Assembly: GCF_008704205.1 (NCBI RefSeq) | Contig: NZ_VXLC01000011.1 | Coordinates: 124,001 to 188,000 of the forward strand | Origin: Nocardia colli | Lineage (GTDB): Bacteria; Actinomycetota; Actinomycetes; Mycobacteriales; Mycobacteriaceae | Length of the DNA: 64,000 bases | Direction of reading: 5' to 3' | Notes under the pieces: generated by a model | Databases searched by the model: none | The model's input: the letters and a program-made list of their open reading frames with translations, nothing else | What the model was told of the DNA's origin: nothing | Program-made: the position numbers and the translations under genes | Part shown: positions 34,774-42,440 of the stretch, piece by piece | How the letters are laid out: each line of letters opens with the position of its first letter | Position numbering within the stretch: the first letter of the stretch is position 1

Positions 34774-35565
34774 TCAGCCGGTTCGGCGTGCGGTGCGCAG
34801 CACCAAAGTCACGATGGGCAGGTCGAATTCGCCCTCGGCGGTCTCCGGCCTGCTGTGCAGATACTCGGTGACCCGGCCGAGCACCTCGGCCCGCTGCTGC
34901 GCCGGCACCACCAGGGTGTGCGAGTGCGTGCCGATGGTCGCGGTCAGCGATTCCGCTGTCCGCCGTTGGGAGTGCGGGAAATTGGCGCTTTCGAAGGCCT
35001 CGAACAGCGGGTGCTCGGGTAGCGCCGCGGGGGCCAGTTCCAGCGGTGGACTCGACGCCGTCGAGCGCGCGATCCGGCCTAGTTCGGCGACCCAGTCGAC
35101 TCGTGAATCGTCGGTGTTCCACAGCGCGGCGAAAACGCCGCCTTTCTGCAAAACTCGCGCGAATTCCGGAAAAGCGCGCTGTTGATCGAACCAGTGAAAC
35201 GCCTGCCCGGCCACGATCGCGTCCACCGAACGATCCGGGAGCGGAATCGCTTCCGCCGTCCCCTCGAGTGCGCGCACGCCCGGCAGCCGCCGCATCAATT
35301 CCACGCGCATGCCGTCGTCGGGCTCGACCGCGATCACCGAGGCGCCGGCCGCGAGCAGGCCCTCGGTCAGCTTCCCGGTGCCGGCCCCGAGGTCGAGGAC
35401 GATCGGCGCGGGGACGGTCGGCACCTGCTCCAGCGCCCAGCGGATGGCCGCTAACGGGTAGTCCGGCCGGTGGTCGGCGTAGTCCATCGCGTTGGCGCCG
35501 AAGGAAGCGGCCCGCCGGGCATGCAGGGCACGCTTGCTCGCATCTCGATCAGTCGTATTCCCCAT
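34774..35565 (-). CDS. Class I SAM-dependent methyltransferase
   Basis: This 263-residue protein has motif I VLDLGAGTGKL near residue 56, motif II acidic VIAVEPDD, and the post-I segment VDAIVAGQAFHWFD, the pattern of UbiE/Methyltransf_11-type enzymes often annotated trans-aconitate-like methyltransferase. The HWF motif is frequent in that group. The substrate is unknown. The ATG at 35565 is preferred to the long upstream frame, which lacks conserved sequence. It is downstream of the DUF4254 gene on the same strand. Confidence 0.88.
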   Translation of the reverse strand: MGNTTDRDASKRALHARRAASFGANAMDYADHRPDYPLAAIRWALEQVPTVPAPIVLDLGAGTGKLTEGLLAAGASVIAVEPDDGMRVELMRRLPGVRALEGTAEAIPLPDRSVDAIVAGQAFHWFDQQRAFPEFARVLQKGGVFAALWNTDDSRVDWVAELGRIARSTASSPPLELAPAALPEHPLFEAFESANFPHSQRRTAESLTATIGTHSHTLVVPAQQRAEVLGRVTEYLHSRPETAEGEFDLPIVTLVLRTARRTG

Positions 35566-35606
35566 GTGCCCCACCCTAAGTCCGGGTAGCAGCGCGCGGG
35601 CGAGAT

Positions 35607-36035
35607 TTAGGACGCGCCTGGCAACCGCCGCACGCCCGCGCACACCTCGGCGGCCAGATCGTCGTAGCCGACGGCCAGCTCCGCGAGGCGCTGCCACGCG
35701 TCCCACAGGTCCCATTCGGAGGCGCTCGCCAGCGCCGCGTAGGCGTTGGCGGTGAACTGGGCGAGCCGGTCGATCACCGCGCCGACCGTCTCGGTGTGCA
35801 CATGCGCGGCGCCGTGCGCGGGCGGCAGTTGAACGGTGATCCAGCGATCGATGTCGCGCACCAAACTGGCTCGGAGCGCGTCGATTTCGTCGGTGGTCTC
35901 CCGGCCTGCGCCGAGCCGGCGCTCGTGCAGCGTGGTCAGCTCGTGGGCGCCCCGCAGGAGTGGATTGTTCTCCGGCGGCTCACCCCGGCAAGCCTGCAGC
36001 ACTTGATGTTTCGCGGGAAGCTGTCCCGTGGTCAT
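35607..36035 (-). CDS. DUF4254-family protein
   Basis: This 142-residue, probably all-helical protein has the segment AHELTTLHERRLGAGRETTDEIDALRASLVRDIDRW followed by HVHTETVGAVIDRLAQF, which I recognise as DUF4254, known mainly from actinobacteria. Its function is unknown. The ATG at 36035 overlaps the end of the preceding gene by four bases, so the two are coupled. Confidence 0.75.
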   Translation of the reverse strand: MTTGQLPAKHQVLQACRGEPPENNPLLRGAHELTTLHERRLGAGRETTDEIDALRASLVRDIDRWITVQLPPAHGAAHVHTETVGAVIDRLAQFTANAYAALASASEWDLWDAWQRLAELAVGYDDLAAEVCAGVRRLPGAS

Positions 36036-36511
36036 CGCGGCCCCGTGTTCCGGCAGGAGCGCACGGTATCCACGATGGCCGCACCGGACGGCCGAAACCT
36101 GTTCTCCGGGGCCACAATCCATTCGCGGTAGCCGGCGTGTGAGTCGGCGGGGGAGGGCAGCGCGATCTCGCCGCCGATCGGCACGATCGACACGTTGAGC
36201 CGGAACAACTCCGCGAACAGGCGGACGTCGTCGGGCAGGTCGGGCCGGATCAGAAAGGTCCAGCGTTTGGAGCGCACGTGAGAAATGACGGGGCCCAATG
36301 GATTTCGATGATGTATCAAATCGTCGTGGACCTGCTGACCGAGTGCGGCGGGCATGGTGATCGCGCCGACGAAGCCGGCCCGGACGGTGATCCGGCCGAT
36401 CTCCGGATGGAATCCGGCGGGTAGGTCACAGGTATGGCGGTAATAGGCGCATCGGGCGGCTGGGGTCTCCGCCAACGCCAGTTGATCCATGAGAAGAGCC
36501 TCGACTAGCAT
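36032..36511 (-). CDS. Conserved hypothetical protein
   Basis: This 159-residue protein contains GFVGAITMPAALGQQVHDDL, GPVISHVRSKRWTFLIRPDLPDD and NVSIVPIGGEIALPSP. The second half reminds me of actinobacterial proteins with a primase/polymerase-like N-terminal fold, but I cannot place it firmly. It overlaps the DUF4254 gene, suggesting a two-protein unit. A second in-frame ATG lies seven codons downstream. Confidence 0.65.
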   Translation of the reverse strand: MLVEALLMDQLALAETPAARCAYYRHTCDLPAGFHPEIGRITVRAGFVGAITMPAALGQQVHDDLIHHRNPLGPVISHVRSKRWTFLIRPDLPDDVRLFAELFRLNVSIVPIGGEIALPSPADSHAGYREWIVAPENRFRPSGAAIVDTVRSCRNTGPR

Positions 36512-36913
36512 CGTTGTCCGGTGAAGCCGCCCGAGCGGGTGCTGGTCACTGAGGGTGACCTACGACACCGTTCGGGCGTGATCTCAGTAGAGCACTCCAT
36601 GGCAGGGCATAAACGTTCCGTTCAATTAGTTCTCGAGAAGTTCGCCTGCGGGTTTCGCCCCGTCCGCCCAGCTGACAGGCAGATCGCACGTCATCGGTCG
36701 ATTTCGGTATTCACGGCGAACCGCAGCACGGCGAACGCGGGGTACTTTAATACTGAATTGTTGAAGCGACCCTGAGACGCACATCGCCGAGGCGATCCCG
36801 ACGTCGCACCCCAGGTCATCCCCGCGGCGTACATCGGTGAGCACATTCGCGACAGCAAATTCAGGGTTAGTCACCGATGTGGCGGGACGGGTCCGAAACC
36901 TACGCTGAGTGGC
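36512..36913. other. Intergenic stretch, no supported gene
   Basis: About 400 bases between divergent genes. A short plus-strand frame from a GTG at 36521 has no recognisable content. A -10-like TACGCT at 36901-36906 ends 7 bases before the next ATG and probably drives it as a leaderless message. Confidence 0.45.
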
Positions 36914-37195
36914 ATGACAACAATTGCTCTCGCTTCCGCTCCCGGCCTGGCCAGTACCGCCGAAACGGCTGGCTCGATCGCCTTCGGCGTCTTCGCTGTC
37001 GCTGTCGCCATCGGCGCCATCGCGCTGTTCATCACCGGTGTGGTGAGCGCGCTACGATCCAGCAACTACGCGGCGGCCGGTAAGGCGATCTGGGTGCTGC
37101 TCATGCTCGCGTTCCCGTTCCTCGGCCCGGTCGTATGGTTCATCTGGGGCCGCAACTCGACCATTCAGCCGGTGCAGCCGACCACCGCGGTGTGA
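36914..37195 (+). CDS. Small two-helix membrane protein, PLDc_N type
   Basis: This 93-residue protein has two membrane segments (about 18-45 and 58-78), the second followed by PFLGPVVWFIWGRN, which fits the PLDc_N (phospholipase D-nuclease N-terminal) family of small membrane proteins. No catalytic domain is attached. The role is unknown. The start follows a leaderless-type -10 box. Confidence 0.75.
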   Translation: MTTIALASAPGLASTAETAGSIAFGVFAVAVAIGAIALFITGVVSALRSSNYAAAGKAIWVLLMLAFPFLGPVVWFIWGRNSTIQPVQPTTAV

Positions 37196-37199
37196 CGGT

Positions 37200-38702
37200 C
37201 TACGGCGTAGTCCGGAAGAACAGCACGCGATCACCGTGCTCGGCGAGCGGGGTGGTCGCGCTGATCTGCCGCAACCCGCTCGACGGGAGATAGGTGAGGT
37301 TGGCGAACATCTGGGTGTTGCCGAACGCCGCGCGAAGTTTCGTCTCGTTCGCGCGGTCGGCGTTCAGATCGGCCAGCATCTTGAAGTCCAACGGCGCCAA
37401 CGGTTTATCCAGCGGCGCCTGCCCCGCCGGCCGGCCGAGCGCGGCGTACTGGGTGGCTGCCCCGTGCTCGTACCAGCACAGCTCGTAGGCGATATGCTCG
37501 GTCACCGTGATCGCGGCCACCGGCCAATCCTGGGACAGCCGCCTGGCCAGCGGATGCTTGCCGACCGGCGTCAGCTCCCAGTGCAGGCTCATCACCGTCA
37601 CCCAGCCGCCGTAGGGCTGATCGATCAGCACCACGTCGTCGCTGAGCTTCTCCGCGGTGTTCACCTCGGCGTCGGTAATCTTCCAATGCTCTTCGCGCTC
37701 ACCGAGATAGCTCTCCCGATCCAGCGGATAGGCGTCGTCGGTCGCGTACGCGCCGATGATCGCCGCGCGGATCTGCGCGATCGCGTCCGGCACCGGGCAG
37801 TACACGCTGAGCGCGCCGAAACTGGTGCCGATCTGCACCGGCATCGACGGCGGGTCCGGTTCCGCGCCGGGCAGCAGCGGCCGCAGCCCGACGAGGGCCA
37901 GCTTCCAGTTGATCTCCTCGACGGTCGACAGATCGCCCGAGGACTTGAACAGGATCTGCTGCTGGGTCAGCCGTCCGGCCTGCTCCAGCGTGCGGCAATT
38001 GAGCTCGGCCAGCGCCTTGTACGACTTCGGGGTCAGGTCGAGATCTTGAACCCCGCACGCGCGCAACCGGATCGACATACCAGTCGAGGTGAACGCGGAG
38101 TACCGCTCGCGATACATCGACAGTGCCTGCTTGCGTGACCGGCCGACCATCAGCGTGCGCAGCAACGTGCTCAAGCTGGCCAGATACTTACCCGAGAGCT
38201 CCGGGTTCGCCGCGGCCAGCGCGCTGCGGATCCGCGCCGCCTCCTCGGTCGCCGCGACGGCGGCATCCTGATCGAGGCGGCCCAGCCACACACCGCATTT
38301 CGAGAGTCCGTCGGCGCACAGCCCCGCGACCTCCGGATGGATCCGCGCCACCTGCCGGTACGCGTCGCACGCGCGCCGGATGGTGGTGGTGGCGAGTTCC
38401 CGGCGACCGCTGTGCCTGGCCGCGAGTTCGACCGAGCGGAGCGCCTCGTTCAGCTCGCCCGCGAGCCGGGCATTCAGTACCTGCCCGGTGGAGAGCAGGC
38501 GCAGCCGAATGGCGACGGCCTCCTCGGCCGGCGCCAGCCCGTCCCTGGTCCGGTCGCGTACCGACCCGTTGGTCTTGGTGGCGATGAAGCCCTTCGCCAG
38601 CTCGGCGAGCGAGGTGGCCAGTCGCAGATCCGCCTCGATCGAACGATCAAGCGCCGCATACCGATCCGCGGCGACCCGACGCTCCAGCGCGTCCAGATCC
38701 AT
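37200..38702 (-). CDS. TPR-like hypothetical protein
   Basis: This is a protein of about 500 residues. The first 200 residues form a helical repeat region resembling tetratricopeptide repeats (EAVAIRLRLLSTGQVLNARLAGELNEALRSVELAARHSGRRELA). The rest is mixed alpha/beta with no motif that I recognise. The ATG at 38702 has GAGGGA at good spacing; an ATG at 38723 would add seven residues. It converges with the small membrane protein gene, whose stop is four bases away. The function is unknown. Confidence 0.7.
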   Translation of the reverse strand: MDLDALERRVAADRYAALDRSIEADLRLATSLAELAKGFIATKTNGSVRDRTRDGLAPAEEAVAIRLRLLSTGQVLNARLAGELNEALRSVELAARHSGRRELATTTIRRACDAYRQVARIHPEVAGLCADGLSKCGVWLGRLDQDAAVAATEEAARIRSALAAANPELSGKYLASLSTLLRTLMVGRSRKQALSMYRERYSAFTSTGMSIRLRACGVQDLDLTPKSYKALAELNCRTLEQAGRLTQQQILFKSSGDLSTVEEINWKLALVGLRPLLPGAEPDPPSMPVQIGTSFGALSVYCPVPDAIAQIRAAIIGAYATDDAYPLDRESYLGEREEHWKITDAEVNTAEKLSDDVVLIDQPYGGWVTVMSLHWELTPVGKHPLARRLSQDWPVAAITVTEHIAYELCWYEHGAATQYAALGRPAGQAPLDKPLAPLDFKMLADLNADRANETKLRAAFGNTQMFANLTYLPSSGLRQISATTPLAEHGDRVLFFRTTP

Positions 38703-38870
38703 CGCGTCCCTCGTTTCCAGCATGATCCTCCGCTAACCGGCGGCATGGGGCCACCCGCACCTTCTAACGCACGAGTCTGTCACGGTTATCGGCTCGGCGC
38801 ACCAGGATCCTGCGCGGGGGATGTGGGCAGCGTGTGCTTCGAATCGGCGGCGCGGGCCGCCTGCCGTGGA

Positions 38871-39320
38871 TCACCCCTCCAGCAACAGCGTGACCGGGCC
38901 GTCGTTGACCAGCTCGACCTGCATGTGGGCGCCGAATCGCCCGGTCGCGACGGTCGCGCCGAGCTCGCGCAGGGCGTCGGCGAACGCGTCGACCAGCGGC
39001 TGTGCGACGGCGCCGGGCGCGGCCGCGTTCCAGGACGGGCGGCGGCCTTTGGCGGTGTCGGCATAGAGGGTGAACTGGCTGACCACCAGGATCGGCGCGG
39101 ACAGGTCGGCGGCGGAGCGTTCGCCGTCGAGGATGCGCAGCCGCCACACCTTGTCGGCGAGCGTCTTCGCGTTTGCCTCGGTGTCGCTGTGCGTGGCGCC
39201 GACCAGGGCGAGCAGTCCGTGGGGCACTCCGGACGCGGCCGGGGCGATCCGGCCGACGATCTCGTCGTCGACGCTCACCTGGGCTGAGCTCACTCGTTGC
39301 AGCAGGATTCGCACAGTCAT
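38871..39320 (-). CDS. dtd: D-aminoacyl-tRNA deacylase
   Basis: This 149-residue enzyme removes D-amino acids wrongly attached to tRNA. Both family signatures are present: SQFTLYAD in the middle and NDGPVT near the C-terminus, the cross-subunit Gly-Pro motif. It starts MTVRILLQRVSSAQVSVDDE as in other bacteria. It stands alone on the minus strand before the T7SS effector region. Confidence 0.97.
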   Translation of the reverse strand: MTVRILLQRVSSAQVSVDDEIVGRIAPAASGVPHGLLALVGATHSDTEANAKTLADKVWRLRILDGERSAADLSAPILVVSQFTLYADTAKGRRPSWNAAAPGAVAQPLVDAFADALRELGATVATGRFGAHMQVELVNDGPVTLLLEG

Positions 39321-39563
39321 CGATCATGCCGTGCGGGCTCGCGGTGGGTACCGCGGGTCCGTTCCGGCTGCTCGCGATGATCATTCGCTGACCCGGGTGT
39401 GATTGATATTGAGCCCGAATTCCGTTGGGCGACACCGCGAGTTCATCCGTGTGCGGTGTCGTGGAGGCCAGTCGACGGGCGAGCGGGTGGAGCATCGATG
39501 ACCGACGAGCGGACCGAGACCGACAGGGCGACGATGGCCGCCGGCGCGGGCCGGTGAGCGGGG

Positions 39564-42083
39564 ATGGGACTGTATCTGCCCGAGGAGCTGCGCTGGCTGG
39601 GCTGGATCGCCGGCGCGACCTGGCCGGACGGCGACGAGAGCGGCATGTGGGAGATCTCGGCCGCCTGGAAGGCCGCGAGCGCTGACCTGACCGCACTGCT
39701 GTCCGAGATCGACGCGGCCAAGAGCACGACGATGCGGGCGTATCTACAGGGCGACGGCGCCACCGCCATGGGCGCCACGTTCGACCATTTGCGCACCGGC
39801 GACGAATCTTTGGAGTCCCTGGCGCAATTGCTTCAGACCGTGTCCGATTCCACGTTCGACGCGGGCACCGAACTCGAGGCGACGAAGATCAACATCATCG
39901 TCTCGCTCGTCTGGCTGGCGCTGGAAATCATTTGGGCTTGGCTGTTTCCGCCGACCGCGCCCGCGGCGGAGGCGGCGGCCATCACCACCACGCGGTCGAT
40001 CCTGCGGGTGCTCGAGGACAAGCTGGCCGCGCAGATCGGCCGGCTGGCCGCGAAGCTGGGCGCGGCCACCGAGAAGCGCTTCTTCCTGAAGACGCTGGCG
40101 TCGGGCCGCCTGGTCGCGCCGACCGCCAAGGGGTGGGGCGTGTACTCGGTGAAGCTGCTGGAGACCGGTGTCACCTCGGCAGGTTTGGACGCCGCCGTAC
40201 AGCTCGGGCAGATGGCCGCGGGGCATCGCCGGAAGTTCGACGGCACCCAGTTCGGGGTCTCGATTTTCGCCTCGGCCGCAGGCACGTTGCCGTCGCGAGA
40301 GTTCGCGCGCTACTTGGGTTTCGGGCTGGACAAGGTGATCGGCGGGCGGAACATCGGGGCGTGGAGCGCCACCGGGCGCGGTGCGTTCATCGGCGCGGCC
40401 TCCGGGATCGTCGGCTCGGCCGCGGGGAATCTGGCGGTCGGGGTGGCGACCGGGTCGTGGACGTCGTTCTCCTCGCCCAGTGGATGGGTGGGTGCGGCGG
40501 CCAGGGGCGGGTTGGTCGGCGGTGCGCGCGGTGGGTTCACGCTGAAGACGGTGTCGCCGAACGACATACGCCGGTTTGCCTGGGCGAACAAGCCGACGCC
40601 TGCCCCGGCTCCGGTCACCAACGGCGGGCGTACTGGGTCGGTCCGGAGTGGTGACGGGTCGGTATCGGTAGCGAATAGTTCAGGGGGGCATTCGAATTCG
40701 GGCGGATCGCGGTCGGTGTCGACGGCCTCGGTGTCGAATGGTGGTGGGTCCCAGCACGGATCGCAGTCGAGCGGTTCCAGAGGTGGGTCGCAGCACGGTT
40801 CGGAGTCGATCGTGTCCGGCGGTGGGTCGCAAAATGGTTCGCAGTCGGGCGGTTCCGGGCGCGGGTCGCAGCATGGTTCACAGTCCGGTGGCGGTTCGCA
40901 GAGCGGTTCGCAGTCCGGCGGGGGATCGCAGAACGGTTCGCACTCGGGTGGGGGTTCGCAGAATGGTGCGCACTCTGTCACGTCCGATGGCGGGTCGCAG
41001 CACGGTTCGCAGTCCGGTGGAGGATCGCAGGGCGGTTCACACTCTGGTGCGTCCGGTGGTGGTTCGCAGAACGGATCACATTCGGGTGCGTCCGGCGGTG
41101 GGTCCCGGGCGCAGAATGCGCATTCGTTCGGTGGTGGCGGCGACGGGCAGTCCGCCACGTCCAGCCGGTCATCGACGCATGGTGACGGATCGTCGGTGCG
41201 GTCTTCGGGTGGATCGTCGAGCAGTGGTTCGGGCCGGACGGATTCCTTTGTGACAGCTCGCGAGTCACCGGGCGGGTCTTCGATCCGTGATTCGACGGGT
41301 GGTTCATCGATCCGTGAATCGAACGGCGGTTCCTCGGTGCGTGATTCGGCCGGTGGGTCTTCGAGCCGCGCGTCGGTGGGCAGTTCGTCGGGACGTGATT
41401 CGGTTGGTGGAACGTCGGGTCGTGAGTCGACGGGCGGAGTATCGGGTCGTGACTCGGCCGACGGATCCTCGGGCTCCTCACGGAACTCCGGCTCGTTCGT
41501 CACCGCGACGGAAACGGGTGGCGCAGAAGGAAGCCCGCCGCCATCCGTCCGCAGTAGCACCGCCAGCGTCGAGCCGCCGACCTCATATCAGTCGTCGGTC
41601 GACGGCGGGTGGACGCCGCCCGGTGGCAGTGTCCACGGGTCGTCGGGTGGCAGCGGGCACGGGTCGCCGCCCGGTGGCAGCGTCCACGGATCATCGACCG
41701 GCGCGCCGAGCGTCGCGAGCCATCCGTCGGGTTCCTCGTCGTCGACGCACAGCGGCTCGAGCTCGTCCTCGAACCAGAGCGGCTCTGGCACAACCGGTTC
41801 CACCGGAACATCGGGCTCACGACCGTCGTCGTCGGGCAGCGGCGGATCCGAACCGGATCGACCGGCCCCGCGTCCGGATCCGAATGCCTACCTCGGCCCG
41901 GGCAAGGACATGAAGGCAAAGACCCGGCCGAAACAGATCATCGACTGGGGCCCGATGCCCGCGCCGTTCAAGGTGCCCACCGCCCCGACGGCCGAGCACT
42001 GGATACCGGAGGCCGCGGAACCAGAGGCGGCACCGGAGGTCGATGTGCCGTTCACCATGACCGATGAGGAGAAGAAGAAATAA
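39564..42083 (+). CDS. T7SS effector-type protein with CpnT-like N-terminal domain and Ser/Gly repeats (module A)
   Basis: This is an 839-residue protein. Residues 1-100 are a helical T7SS targeting region (GATWPDGDESGMWEISAAW). A hydrophobic segment with WAWLFPPTAPAAEAAAI follows near 115-140, then a membrane-active Ala/Gly-rich region to about 340. The same head is found in the proteins at 48135 and 62808 and resembles the N-terminal domain of mycobacterial CpnT. Residues about 390-520 are Gly-Ser-Gln repeats, and about 560-640 are Gly-Ser-Ser-x-Arg-(D/E)-Ser repeats. The C-terminus (KDMKAKTRPKQIIDWGPMPAPFKVP...) has no toxin domain that I recognise. Its TAA stop overlaps the next start by one base. 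Confidence 0.78.
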   Translation: MGLYLPEELRWLGWIAGATWPDGDESGMWEISAAWKAASADLTALLSEIDAAKSTTMRAYLQGDGATAMGATFDHLRTGDESLESLAQLLQTVSDSTFDAGTELEATKINIIVSLVWLALEIIWAWLFPPTAPAAEAAAITTTRSILRVLEDKLAAQIGRLAAKLGAATEKRFFLKTLASGRLVAPTAKGWGVYSVKLLETGVTSAGLDAAVQLGQMAAGHRRKFDGTQFGVSIFASAAGTLPSREFARYLGFGLDKVIGGRNIGAWSATGRGAFIGAASGIVGSAAGNLAVGVATGSWTSFSSPSGWVGAAARGGLVGGARGGFTLKTVSPNDIRRFAWANKPTPAPAPVTNGGRTGSVRSGDGSVSVANSSGGHSNSGGSRSVSTASVSNGGGSQHGSQSSGSRGGSQHGSESIVSGGGSQNGSQSGGSGRGSQHGSQSGGGSQSGSQSGGGSQNGSHSGGGSQNGAHSVTSDGGSQHGSQSGGGSQGGSHSGASGGGSQNGSHSGASGGGSRAQNAHSFGGGGDGQSATSSRSSTHGDGSSVRSSGGSSSSGSGRTDSFVTARESPGGSSIRDSTGGSSIRESNGGSSVRDSAGGSSSRASVGSSSGRDSVGGTSGRESTGGVSGRDSADGSSGSSRNSGSFVTATETGGAEGSPPPSVRSSTASVEPPTSYQSSVDGGWTPPGGSVHGSSGGSGHGSPPGGSVHGSSTGAPSVASHPSGSSSSTHSGSSSSSNQSGSGTTGSTGTSGSRPSSSGSGGSEPDRPAPRPDPNAYLGPGKDMKAKTRPKQIIDWGPMPAPFKVPTAPTAEHWIPEAAEPEAAPEVDVPFTMTDEEKKK
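40740..41130 (+). repeat. Tandem coding repeats, Gly-Ser-Gln type
   Basis: Imperfect units of about 27-33 bases encode variants of GGGSQHGSQSG. There are roughly a dozen copies and the frame never breaks. They form a flexible, hydrophilic linker in the 839-residue protein. Repeat number probably varies among strains. Confidence 0.75.
41270..41470 (+). repeat. Tandem coding repeats, GGSSxRDS type
   Basis: Consecutive 30-base units encode ten-residue motifs such as GGSSIRDST, GGSSIRESN and GGSSVRDSA, six or seven times. They are a second linker block of different charge from the preceding Gln-rich block. Confidence 0.75.
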
Positions 42084-42409
42084 TGCCGAAGTTCGAGGTC
42101 GACACCGATCAGCTCCGCACGGCGGCGAATCACGCGGCCGGCATTCACGACCGAATCGACGGCGTGCTCACCACCCTGGAGTCCAAGCTGGGTGCGACAG
42201 GTACTCCGTGGGGCAAGGACAGTTTCGGGAAGAAGTTCGCCGATGGCGAGAAGGGCTACCTCGCCGCACGCACCAACCTGCTCCAGGGGATCGGCGGAAT
42301 CTCGGGGACGTTCGGTGCGATCGCCGACGGCCAACGCGATGCGGCGGGCCTGATCGATGGGCAGGAAACCAACAACACCCACTCGTTCGGCAAGCGCGAC
42401 AAACCCTGA
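42083..42409 (+). CDS. Small PWG-motif T7SS partner (module A)
   Basis: This 108-residue helical hairpin protein has the turn GTPWGKDSFGKKFADG (Trp43). Paralogs at 47805 and 61935 share PWGxDxxGxxFAxG. The layout is that of WXG100 proteins, with WG in place of the usual WxG. It is probably a co-secreted partner or chaperone of the large protein, with which it overlaps by TAATG. In this module it follows the large gene, whereas in the other two it precedes it. Confidence 0.8.
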   Translation: MPKFEVDTDQLRTAANHAAGIHDRIDGVLTTLESKLGATGTPWGKDSFGKKFADGEKGYLAARTNLLQGIGGISGTFGAIADGQRDAAGLIDGQETNNTHSFGKRDKP

Positions 42410-42440
42410 CCGAATCGCAATGGCGGACGAACTCCGTTTC

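Noticed and set aside
40740..41130. CRISPR-like spacing in the GSQ repeat block
   Set aside because: The units are contiguous, in frame and degenerate at third positions, so they are coding repeats; there are no unique spacers or cas genes.
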